A DNA stretch of 64,000 nt from Pyrocephalus nanus (taxonomy: Eukaryota > Chordata > Aves > Passeriformes > Tyrannidae), in assembly GCA_038380795.1 (NCBI GenBank), contig CM076277.1, forward strand, positions 5,733,501 to 5,797,500, read 5' to 3'. Of the stretch, positions 13,546 through 25,375 are shown piece after piece (position 1 is the stretch's first letter; every line of letters begins with the position of its first letter). Made by a program: the position numbers and the translations under genes. The notes under the pieces are model-generated. The model saw nothing but the letters and a program-made list of their open reading frames with translations. It ran no database searches and had not been told where the DNA came from.

Positions 13546-15243
13546 AAATTTATGGTGAAAAAAACACACGTTTTCCTAGTAGGTTCCATAGGTTTTCATC
13601 TCTGTATAATGACTATATCGTATGGAAAAAACAGAAGTGCCATGTTGCTTTGTTATGTTACTTTTTTTTCCAAAAACACTGTATTTTTCTAGATTTTTTT
13701 TTTTTTATAAAGATGTGAATCTGTCCATGGGAATGGAAAGACATGTGTTTCTTGGTTATGATTTAATAGTAAAAACTTGGTATAACTACTGAATTGTACA
13801 TGTAATGATTGAGAATGGCTCCTAATTACTAATTGTAACCTGAAAATGACAAAGCTCAGGAATCATATTTTTACTCAATCTGCAAACGTCTTTACAGATG
13901 GAAACGGTGCATAAAGCAATTTAAAAAAATAACTGTTAATCTCTAGCTGATCTGTACCACTACTAATCTGTCACGGGGAATTGCCAAGGCAGCACTGATG
14001 AGACCATTGTGGTCAACATCTTTTAGTTCTCTGTAGGAGCCTTATGTATTTAAGGCAGAGAACAGCACCTACAGCAAGGGAGTTCTGCTAAGAACTTCCA
14101 GAGCCAGCCATCCCCACTTGTGGGCTGACAAAAAAAGTGGATTCTCCAACTTGAATAGAGAAACTGAGATTAACTGTTAATAAGATGTAAGTCTGACCCC
14201 AGGAAGTTTGTAAAACAGACAGAAAGTGCTTTTGTCAGTGCTTAGATTTCAGAGGTTGAGAGATAAGGGGTGGGAGGGAAGAGAAAAAAATACATATTTA
14301 TCCTCCTTTCTGCAAGGACAAAGACCTATTTCCTTAGTTTTCTCCCTGTTTGTTTTATTTGCTTGCTGTCATGGAGAGCTCTGCACATCTGAGAAGTATC
14401 TGCAGTTGAACTGAATGAAAAGAAAGAGAAATAAATAGCTTCTCAACAGAGCTGCCTCATCACTTCGGCATAGTAATTACCTCCTTGTATTAATTAAGGT
14501 ATGGATTTCTTTACTTCCCAAGGAGGAAAAAAAACACCTGTCATGACTTAATCTTCACATTGTACCCAGGAAAAAAAAAAGAAAAGAAAAAGAATAGTGC
14601 CATTATAATTAGTTGAAAAGATATATTTTATTAAAGTAAATTTAAGAACAGCCACACTCCTGCTTTATTGCACCATGCCATGGTTCTGGCAATGACAGTC
14701 TTGTGAAGGAAGCAGGGAAGTGACTTTATGAACAGAGTTGTGTCTCACAGTTTAGAGGGCAATCAAAGCATGGAAGGACACAACTTATAACCTAAATTTT
14801 AGTGTTTGTGGTGTGTGCTTCTCAGATGGACAGTGGAGGCTCAGCTCAACCAGAATTTTTGGGTCCTGGTGGGTGCCTCTTTTGGGAATTGGAAACCAGA
14901 GGGACTTTTTTGAAGTGCCTGACCTGTGCTTTTATTTTTCTGTCTTTGCTGTGATGCCAAGGAAAAACTGGAACACTAAAGGCAGCAATAGCAGTAATTC
15001 TGAAACACCCACAGCGGGGGGTGTCACACACCCATCTGCCCTCAAAAAGGGACTGCTTTCCAGTCACTGCAGGCAAGGTGAACCCAAGGACCTGGAGAGA
15101 AGGGAAAGACTTGGATTCTAAATCTGAGTGTTGTGAAGTCTTTACCCTTGTTACAGCTTGTTTTGCCTGTGTGTTGTCCTGAAATGTCATGTTCTCTGCT
15201 GGTGTTCTCATCCCTTCCCAGGACTCTTTAAACTATCAATAAA
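13546..15243 (+). terminator. MOCS3: MOCS3 3' UTR and candidate poly(A) signals
   Basis: After the TAG at 13543-13545 the sequence turns AT-rich with no new coding signal. It includes a T13 run at 13694-13706. AATAAA hexamers occur at 14430-14435 and 15238-15243, and an ATTAAA lies near 14630. Any of these may end the transcript. The 3' UTR length is therefore uncertain. Confidence 0.4.
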
Positions 15244-15244
15244 G

Positions 15245-15300
15245 CAGGAGTTGGACTCTGATCCTTGAGGGTCCCTTCCAACTCAGGATGTTCTGTGGCT
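15245..15300 (+). mobile_element. Short CR1 tail fragment
   Basis: The stretch TTGGACTCTGATCCTTGAGG followed by GTCCCTTCCAACTCAGGATG and TTCTGTG matches the extreme CR1 3' end. Only the tail is present. Confidence 0.7.
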
Positions 15301-18300
15301 CAGGTTAAACATTTAGCAGCAGGTGTTTGCCAATTCTGGGACAGAAGGAGGAGGATGTTTTGTAGCAAATTTAAATGTGAGTTTCTTGCAGTGCATTTTC
15401 AAGCAGGAATCCAGACTGTGGGTCTTTATAGGAAACAGGAAGTTCTGGAGAATTCTGTGGAAACACAGTGATAAGGATGAATGAAAATGGGCCCAAACCA
15501 GACTGATATCAGAACTGGCAAAAAAAACAACTCAAAACTAGTAAATGCATCAGTTCAGGCTGATGAGAGACAAACTTTTGAGGATGTTTCCTATTAAAAT
15601 GGCTTTTTAGAAAGGCCATTCCTGCCATTCTGCAGGGACTAATGTCCAAAGCAGGAGTGCACCATCTGAAATGCATCTGTGATTTTTACATAAAGAGAGT
15701 TCTCAACTGAACTAATTGGGCATACAATATGGAGGAGGGTATTTTATAGAGGAGGGAAAGAACTGGTGGCTCAGTTCTGCTCTCAAGGCAGTATGCAAAA
15801 TGTAGGTTTCTTTGAAAAAAATTTTTTTTTCCTTGACTTAGGATAGCAATGAAATCCTCAGCAAAGATGGAAACATCTTCCATGTCTCTCAGAGAAAGCT
15901 GGAGTCCATAGTGCTTGTCAAATTTTACTCTTTACATGCTAGGGATTTTATTTTATTTTATTTTATTTTATTTTATTTTATTTTATTTTATTTTATTTTA
16001 TCATGGTTTTTTCCCCTTGGCTTGCTAAACTCACACACAGGTCATCCTGTAAGCACAACCCTCAGCAGTGCTGGGCTCTTTGAAGAGAAGCTGAAAAATC
16101 AAGGATCATAAAATCATATTTAAGCACCAAACCATTCTTATTATTGCAAACTTATCTTTTATTTTGATGTGCTTTAATTCTTGAGCTCTATAAAACACCT
16201 GGTGGTTTCTCTACAGCTAGAGAAACTCTACTTAGAAATTCTAAGAGATGCAATAAAACTTTATGATTTTGTAGTGCTGCCAAAGTCCTGCTGAAATATT
16301 GGTGGGTGTTGCCATTGTGAGTGAAGAGAAGGTGCTTTGGCCACGGAACTCTGATGCTCTGGGCTGTGTTACCAGGAGAAAGAAGGTTGGGCAGCACAGG
16401 GGGTTCATCTCCTTGTCCTTCCCTCCATGTCACAAAGTTGCCTTTTGCCTTTTTTCGGTATATTCTCTGTAAATGCCTTCCTAGGATTTGGCACAGGAAC
16501 AGCTCCCACCTCAGGGTTTGGGGGGATCCACAGTGGCTGCTGCCTTTTAATGACTCCCTTGTGTTGCTCTCGGGGATGGCTGCAGGGTTCATTTCTAATC
16601 CTGTTTATTCCTGGGCCACCATGGGTGGTATTTTAAGGCAAAGCAAACTGAGCTGGTCAAGCTTGTAGACTAGTCTAAATTGTACTAATGTGCCTTGATA
16701 ACCTGGCAGAAGTCTCTATTATCTCAAAACCCCACTAAATTCATCACTGACCTGCTATCAAAGCATAGGATTTTAAAATCCCCTAACAATTAATAGAAGT
16801 ATTTGTACACAACTGTATAGGGGATGTAGTCAAAACTAGTCCTCAAAGTTCACACATCTGAATTTTAGGTATGTGAGCATCTTGACTATTATTGTCCTGT
16901 TAGAAAGCATAATTTCTACTAGAAATAATAGCTGTTCAAAACAAAACTTTACACTAGATGCTTAAAATACTCCAAGCACAAGGTTGTGGTGGTTTGTTTA
17001 ATATGAAAACTTGGAGCTTTCTGAAACTACAGAAAAAATAATGTGAAGGCTGTGTGCTAGGTGGCACTGCAAGTTAATAAACCACAGCATTCCCCAGGCT
17101 GTGAGAGGCAATTCAAGCTTAGAAAGAGCTGGTTTTGTACAGCTCTTTTGAAAGAAGATGAGGGAAATGGAATAAATTGGAGATTACACCTATTAGGGCA
17201 GCAAAATTTGGAGCACAGTTAGCAATGTGCTCCAAACACACATATGAATTGGCTTGTGGTATTAACCTTCAGTGGGTTGTGTTACTTGGTTAAATATACC
17301 AACCCCTTTCCTTACCTCACACTGCAGCTTCAGTTTCTTGGTAGAGAAATAAATACAGTGCAGGAAAAGCAGTACTTGATTGGAGGCCTGGTTAGGAAGG
17401 AGACAGAAAGATTTCCCAGAGCTTTCTCCTCCAGTGACTCAGTTGTCCAGAAGGGCAGTGGTTTCATGAACAAGGCAAAAGACAGAGGAGAAATGCAGAG
17501 ACTCTGCTAAGTTTTGGCTGCACTCCTGGGCAAGTCACTCTTTCCCCAGTCTCTGCTGTGTGCCCACTGTGTCCCCAGGGACCAGATTTCAAGGAAGCAA
17601 TTTAACAAGCATGTTGTTCTGGAACAGTTCTAATAGCTCAGATTCATAGGTTATGGGACTTGGACAAGGCAGGGGGGTATTGCAATGACAAAAGCTTGGC
17701 CATTTAGAGCACAAGTCCGTTCTAATCTGTGTTGTGCCATACAGCTGCACGCTCTGTACTCTCCATACAGCAGCAAAGGGAAGGGAAAATGCCCTCTTTG
17801 CCTGTTCTCTAGTCTTTTATCATTGAACAGGTTCATTTGATCTTGTCTTCACAATATATTTCAGGTGACTGATTCAGCTGATAGTCAAAGCCAACTGAAA
17901 TATATCCATGTGATGGTGCTGCTCTGACCTCTTGTTCTTTTTATTGTGAAGTGCTTGCAAATCTAATATTTCGTGCTCATGCTAAGAACAAAAAATAGCT
18001 TCCCTCCAAAATGATGGCTGTCATCTGAATCTTATCAGAAAAGCACATTGGTAAGAGTTCAGTCCAGTCCTGCTGTGGTACAAGTTTCCCAGGCAGAGAA
18101 GAAGCTATTCCTGGTCTGCATTAGGGCTGCTCAGAGTGATGGTGTCTGTTGAAAGCCAGAGTCAGGCTGCAGCTTTAGCCAGAACCAACATCTGGGAAAC
18201 ACGGCTTAGGCAGTGCAATCCAGGCTGGAACCTGTCCATGGCCCAGCTGCCAACCTCCACCGGGGCCTTGATGGGGGGGTTCGCTGTGGGATTTGCTGCC

Positions 18301-18559
18301 CTGCCCCTTTGCCATCACTCCCTGAAGGAAGGAGCCAGCAGTTGGATGTTCCTGTGGCTTCTCCATGCCCATGGCACGAGGCCCTGCTGTGCCAGGAAGC
18401 CATAGTTTGGTTCACGAGGTGTTCGTGCTGTTGCTAAGAGACCAAATCCCTGCCTTGCAAAGAAAGGTTATTTCCAAATTTGAAATGGATCTGTAGATAT
18501 TTGACTGGGAAATGAACTCTCCTAGGCAAAGGGGCATTCACCTGTGGTGAAAGGGGTCT
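15301..18559. other. MOCS3-KCNG1 intergenic, left part
   Basis: No gene is supported on either strand. Apart from the microsatellite near 15945, I recognise only unique-looking sequence of ordinary composition. Confidence 0.5.
15945..16001. repeat. (TTTTA)n microsatellite
   Basis: About eleven uninterrupted copies of the pentamer TTTTA run from roughly 15945 to 16001. Such perfect arrays are usually length-polymorphic. Confidence 0.95.
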
Positions 18560-18868
18560 TGGAATCACAGGGTGATTTGGGTTGGAAGGGACCATTTAAG
18601 ATCATTTGCTCCAAACCCCTGCCATGGGCACAGACACCTTCCACTATCCCGGGTTGCTCCAAGTTTATCCAACCTGGCCTTGAACACTTCCAGGGATGGG
18701 GCAGCCACAGCTGCTCTGGGCAACCTTGCCAGGGCCTCAGCACCCTTATTGTAATAAAAGTCTTCCCTATAGTTATTCTGAATCTACCCTCTTGTAGTTT
18801 AAATCTGCTACCCCTTGTCCCACTGCTACAGGCCCTGCCAGAAGTTCTTATTTTGGGAAACAGATCCC
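18560..18868 (-). mobile_element. CR1 LINE fragment, minus strand
   Basis: It begins GGAATCACAGGGTGATTTGG and contains GGTTGGAAGGGACCATTTAA, CCTTCCACTATCCCGGGTTG, CTTGAACACTTCCAGGGATG and GGGCAGCCACAGCTGCTCTG, then a more diverged 5' part. It is truncated and non-coding. Confidence 0.9.
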
Positions 18869-19595
18869 TAACTTCACACTGTAAGGGTTTGAAATTCTTA
18901 AAATAAAAATAAAGTGTTTAAACTTGTTTTTTTCTGTATGTATTTTTATGTACAGGTATACAGGTATGTGTTAATTTTAGTCAGATGAAGTTGCATTGGC
19001 CTTTTGAAAGATGTCCCTTGCCAATATTCCAGCCAAAGAAATGCTGCATGAATACTTTTATGAGGATTTATGTAGTGTCAATACGTGCTTTGCACTTCCC
19101 AGGAAGCTCTGGTGATGGTGTATCCTCGTCCTCGTTTCCCTGCAGATCCGCCAGCCTGCTCTGGAAATGACAGGCCATGTGTGCAATGGATCGAATATTT
19201 TCCCTCATATTTTAAAAAGAATTTCCCAAAATGTTTTACAGCTCCTTTTCATGTCGGCTGGTGCGGGTGGGAGCTCCAGGACCGGGAATCAGCGGGAGCT
19301 GCCGGGAGCGGCCCGTAGATGGCAATGTAAGATCCTGGGATCAGGCACAGAGGAAAGCTCGTTCTTTTCCCCAAACACTGACTCACACCTTGGATTTATG
19401 GTGTTCTCAGTGATTTTTGACTCTCCTAGCACTGACCAGCCTCTGGGGCTAGGCCTGCATTTGAAGTGCTGTCCCTTTCCACTTCAGAAATACAATTGCA
19501 CACAAATACAGCAAATAAAGGGAGTCGGATTTACAGGGAACACTCGCCCTGTGGCTTTCCCTGTCAGTGATATGCAAAAATTTAACCAGATCTCA

Positions 19596-19806
19596 TCACA
19601 GAATCCCAGAATCACTGAGGTTGGAAAAGCCCTCCCAGACCTTGGAGTCCAAGCTGTGCTTGATCCCTGCCTTGTCCCCCAGCCCAGAGCTCTGAGTGTC
19701 ACATCCAGTCGTTCCTTGGACACCTCCAGGGATGGGGACTCCAAACCTCCCTGGGCAGCCCCTTCCAATGCCTGACAGCCTTTTCCAGGAAGAAATTCCC
19801 TTTGAA
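19596..19806 (-). mobile_element. CR1 LINE fragment, minus strand
   Basis: Reverse CR1 tail CACAGAATCCCAGAATCACT is followed by GAGGTTGGAAAAGCCCTCCC, CTTGGACACCTCCAGGGATG and GGAAGAAATTCCC. It belongs to the same CR1 type as the copy in DPM1 intron 1 (shared cues: 'ggagtccaagctgtg', 'gtcacatccagtcgttcc'). Confidence 0.9.
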
Positions 19807-22800
19807 GTGCTCACACTACCTTAGCTGTGGGCAGGAGCTCCTGCTGCCAGTGGAGAGGAAGAGTCAGCAGAGGAAAATGCTCAGGTAGGTTTCCACAGGT
19901 CCCAGCAAAAGGAACGTTTTCTTACTGGAATTTCAGGGGTTCTAGAAGCCTCCACGGTGGGATGAGGATCCAGCCTTGCCTCATGCTGCTGTTGCTGCTG
20001 TTGCTTTCCCATTCCCATGAAATTATGTTCGTTTTCATCCTGTGATCCCTTGTTGAATTTGTGCTCTCTGCTCTCACCTAACTTCACTCACTGTGCCATG
20101 TGTTGCTTAACCTTCCCCATTCAGGTTGTCCTCAGAACTATTCCTCTCCCAAATTAAAGATACCTAAAACTCCACGGTGTTGGATGTGGTTTTGATTGAG
20201 GATGGTATTTATCGATTTCCCAAAATGTTCTTTTATTTATGAGTGAAACTGAGTCATCTTTTCCTTGACTGACCTGGAAACTGCCATCCCTGTAAAAGTT
20301 ACAGATGATATCGCTCAGCTTCGTTGTGACATCAGGTGCATCACTAATGAGAATGAGAGCATTACTTCAATTTATCATTCAGCAATTGTGTCAAGACTTC
20401 ATTTCTCTATATGATTAACTATAGAAATTTATGCCAGTCCCCAGCACTTTGTTTCTGAGGTGGACACCATTTAAATTATGGTGTCTTTAACAGAAAGAGA
20501 AACATTATTATCTTGCTGACCACTTCACTTGCACGAATGAGAGCTGAAAAATGAGGTGTCTAGTTTGGGAAACAAATGGCTGTGTTTTTTTTAAAAATTC
20601 CCATCTCCAGATGATGGCTGGGAAGCATTTGCATTCCACATCAGTCACTCGAGCAGGCTAATTACTGTAGTTTACAGCCCTGTTTTTCTGGACCCACAAT
20701 GGATGTAGGAATCAAATTACAACCGTAATTAAGAACGGCCACAAAGCCGCGTCGTTAACGAGGGTACCTGACAAAGGAGAAGCTGAGCCCTCTCCCTCGC
20801 CACAGTTACACGTGTTTGTGTGCCCTGCCTGACGCTGGAGATGCACAAGGCTCTTCGACTCTTGTCACAAGGGCTGCAGGGATAACGAATGAATATTTAT
20901 CAAGTGTAGCAAATATGCTCTAATTACCCTAATTGGCCTGCTGTGGTTGCAGTTACGGCAGAACTTTATTTCTGTTCAAGTGACATTTGCTTCTGGATTA
21001 GTTCCCGCAGGCAAAGGGGAAGTGAAAGCCCTGCTGAAGAGGGCAGAAGATCCCCTGATATTCTGATCCTGCAGTGTCCTCACCATGCTTCTGGCAGGCT
21101 GAGAGCTAATAACATCCTCCATCTCATTAGTGATTTCTATGGAGTATTTCAGAAGATGTGAGATGCTGGAAAATGACAAAAAATGAGCAAAAAGGGGGAA
21201 AGGACCAGTTTTATTGTTAGTAATTAATAGGCCAAACTTCAGTCTGGCAGTACAGGTAAAATTCCCCTTGACTTTACCAGTGGTGTAGAAATTTATCTTT
21301 ATTTGTGGTGTGTGATTTTCCATAGTGACTGACAGCCACCAAACAAGGGATTCTGTCCTAAGGACTTACACTCTGTGTCACAAGGCAGAACATGCACAGT
21401 TATAAGAAGTATCTGTCCCTTTCCTCTTGTTTTAACTTAGTCTTTTTTCTTATCCAAGCAAGACTAATCAGTAATTGTATGGAACAGAACTGGTTTGCAG
21501 CCAGGCATGAGCTGCCCAGAGCTGTTGTATTTGCTGCTGTGTTACTGTTTCTGACTGACCCTGAACAAGAACAACTTGACCTCTCTGCATCTGGATTCTT
21601 CCCACTCCTTGGTTCCCCACACGCAGTGAATGAGATGTGGAAAGGATAAATCAAATGGTGGTTCTGTACAATTTCATACTCCATCTATCCTAACACTGGA
21701 CTTTTAAAGTAACACCTGAATTAGGGATCTGGTTCATTCTGGGCTCTCTCCATTAAAAGTCAAAAAGGAGAGAAGACAATATATCTCCCAGTGGGGATTG
21801 AGATCCTTTGACAAGGTTGATACTCTGCTCACCCTGCAGATGCTGTTCTTTGATGTACCACTAGAGAAGCTGTGTGGCTCTGCTTTAAGTTCTCAGTGTT
21901 GCCCCACCAAGGGATTTGTGCTGGTTTTGAGGAAGGAGAAGGGTGGCAGGGGAAAGATTTCAGAGAAGGTCATTCAGTGTACCACCTTACCTGGAAATTC
22001 TGGTTTCAACAGGGATTTTTCTTTCTCAGTCTTCATGGATCCTTCCTGTTCTCTTCAGAATCTGTTAGATCCTTTGGTTAAATGCTTAAAATAGTTTAAA
22101 GTTACATCCCAATGAACTGTGATTGTGATTCTTGGGACAACGTGCATGGAAGGGGTTTCCCTACACAATCTTGGTACCTCGATTTTTATACAGCAAGATT
22201 AATTTTCTCTGCTAGTAAATGTTTTCTGTCACAGTCAGAAACACTCAGAGCCCCAGTCCTCCCTCAGCTCCACTCCCCTCCCACAGTGAGCCCGCGTTGT
22301 CACACCCCTTCAGCAGGTGTGACAGGCTTTGTGTCTCGCAAGAAGCACATGAAAATGCAAGGAGAGCCTAAGACTTTATTAATCCACACTAGCACAGCTC
22401 CTGCTGTGGGGTTCATTCTGTACATGTACTGAGCATACAGAGGGCAGTACCAGAGCAGTGCCTGTCGCTGTCACAGACATCGCTGCTGTCGGGGCCCCCC
22501 AACAACCCTCCCGCATCAGGAAAGCACAACGTGGCTTTATTGCAACTGCCTTGTCGGCTGCACATGCTGCTAAAATGCCAAAAAGGAGTGATAGCTGACT
22601 GGGGAGCTCTCAGAACAGGCAGCTTTTGAGTCAAGCCACAATTTTCATGAATCTGGCTAAAAATTCAGATACTATACTGTAAAGAGGCATAATCATCTGA
22701 GACCCTCAGCCTTCCCAGAAAAGCTGGAACAGAGTGTGGGTTTCATACTAATGTTGTTCTCTCCTAGCTGGATTTATTTAGCATAAGGACTCCAGTCTGT

Positions 22801-25375
22801 ATTGCCTCCTGTAAAACACAGCCAGGTTTGTTACAGTGATTCAGAGTAAAACATGGCCATATCCTTACAAGGAGCTGTTGCCAAGTACAAAATTACATGG
22901 GGTAGGTACATCCTCGCAGCTTATTTGTCCCTGGCTTAGGCAGAACTTGCAAGGTGCTTTCACAGTTTTGCTCAACCAACACCCAACTCCAGGGTGATAT
23001 TTTTAATTTTTTTTTTTTTTCCTGGACAAAGGAGTCAACCTTTGGTGTGGGGATAAAAAAAAAATAAAGTGATACATGAAATAAAGGAGCCTTAATGTAA
23101 AGACATTGAGAAAAATGGATGGCCCTACAGCATTTATTAACTAGCAGAACATGGAAATGAGCTTGGGTTTTATTTGGTAAGTCTTGATTTCTCCTTATAT
23201 TCACTTACAGCTTCTTATTTATGGCTCAGCCTGTCAAACACATTCTTAGATAAGCAACTGTTGCTCACAGGACCAATCTAATTACCAGTTCTTTTTATAA
23301 CGAACGCTGACACCAAGGTAGAAGATGTATAGCACTTGTGCTGCAGCCAATGCCACAGATGATCAAACAGTTCTGAAATTTAAAAAAATGGGGATAAAAT
23401 GGAAAACGTGTCCCTTTCTTGTCACGATGTTCCTGTTTTTTGTCCAACTCTAATTAAAGCTGAAGAAGAAGAGTGAAAAGCTGGTTCATTTGTAGCTTTG
23501 GCGCAGAATTAATTGCCAAGAGTTTAGGCTGGATATTTTAGCACTCCACAGTAATGTTCCATAAGCACATTTCCCTACCACAGGCTGGAGTCTTAATTAT
23601 TGGAAAAATGCATTTTAAAAACTTTCAGAATTATCCTTCAGGAACAAGCGTATCAGAATGCCTTCAAATTGTATTTTAAAAGATACTTGAAAAGAAAATC
23701 AGCATAGTGTGGGCTTGGCCAAACAGCACAGGCTGAGAAACAAATTTTACTTTTTCTTAAAGGACAATGTTTGTGTCCTTGGTCTTAATTTAAATCATAA
23801 AATGATCCAGAATTCTGGCATTTCTAGAACTGCCAATACGAAATAGTATTTCTGAAAATCAAGGCAGAGAATCATTGGTCAGTGTGATGGGAACTTCTAA
23901 ATTCCCCAAATCTTAACCTGCTAATACGTAAATTTGATAAAAAACGGGGGGAAAAAGGTGAAACTCTTCAGATTAGCTTTCCTCTATTTCTAAGCACACA
24001 TGAAATAAAATCAGTGGATTAAACTAATTTTTTTTAAGTTCTGGAGTTTTTCTCCTGAGCTGTTATCAAGCCAGTACCATTGCCTCTAAAATAAATGGGG
24101 AGGAGGGGTCTGTCATTAACCTGCAGAGAAACTTGAGCATCTCATGACCCATGTGTTCCCCCCTATCTTCAGCAGAACCTGGACCAAGACAGCCCTGGGG
24201 CTGATGAATACATGGCTGTGGTTTAGGACCTTAATTGCTTTTTCATGTCTTGTTTAAAATTTTCTCCATTCCTACCACGTGTGGTAGGTAAGGATGGCAA
24301 AGGTAGAGTTAATGAAGCCTTGAGTTCCTCCTGATTGAGGACAGGATAAAGCTGTCAGTGCACCCCACTCCATGACTCAAATGGTATTTTGGTTTTTTTT
24401 ATTTTTTTCCTCACTGGCAACTTCCCACGACCACATATTTTCTGCTCCTTTTACAGAACCGAGTGCTCAGTGGGAATGGGAGCCCAGCGTGGATTTGCCC
24501 AGCGCTGGTGGGGGGTCCCCTGGAAAATGCCCTCTCTGAGTTCCCTTCCAGAGCTGAGGTGCAGTGAAACCTGGGACAGATGGTGGGGAAGCCTGGCATC
24601 TCCTCATGCATATTGCATTGCATTCGCAGCTACTCACCTCTTGATAATAATATTAAGTGCTACAAAACTCCAAGGCTTTGTTCCTGGGAATGCTGCATTC
24701 GATGGCAAAGAATCAATGCTGTAATGTCAATTAAATTTTGAAGCTGGGGAGCTCTAAGTATTTACATCTTTAGCAAGGTTATGCTATAAACAGCTTGATC
24801 CCTCTTTTCTGCTGTGTTTAGGGCTGACTTGCAGAGAAATAGGTGGTTCTGTTGTGAGTGACAAATCTTGATGCTTTTTTAAAAGCACAATGGGACAAAC
24901 ATCTGTGGTTATTTCCATTCCGCTCCAAGGCGTGTTACTGGGAGAGAATTTAGCCATTAATTTTGTTGTATTTACATTATTTATATACAAGAAGAACAAG
25001 AGAAATGGCAGCCTGTTTAATGATTATATACATTGTGATTCGGTTGGAAAAATGTGTGTTACAAGCGGCAAAACAGCCTGTCAAGTACTTAATTATATGT
25101 TGTTCTTCTTATTTTTCTTGTCAGGGATCTTTTAATTCCTTAAATCCCACTGCATGATCTCAGTGCAAGATCTGTCCTATACATTATACTGGGCAAGGGG
25201 GGAGGAAAGAACAGCATAATAACAGATCTCTTAAATCACATCAGTTCCTGGCTATAGCTCCTTTTCTTCATTTTAGTATGAGGGTTACCCTTGTAAAATG
25301 CTTCCAAAGCAAATTAAAAGATGGAATCTGATACAACAAAACTACTCGACAGCAGGAGAAATAGTAACTTAAATT
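19807..25375. other. MOCS3-KCNG1 intergenic, right part, incl. KCNG1 3' flank
   Basis: No coding gene is supported. There are T14 (about 23007-23020) and other short homopolymers. Blocks at 20640-20960 and 24600-25130 look like conserved regulatory elements (see findings). The segment next to 25375 must include the KCNG1 3' UTR. Confidence 0.5.
25016..25136 (-). terminator. KCNG1: Candidate KCNG1 polyadenylation hexamers
   Basis: Minus-strand ATTAAA variants occur at 25131-25136 and 25016-25021, 240-360 nt past the stop. An AATAAA lies farther away at 24398-24403. Vertebrate KCNG1 3' UTRs can be long, so the site is unresolved. Confidence 0.25.
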
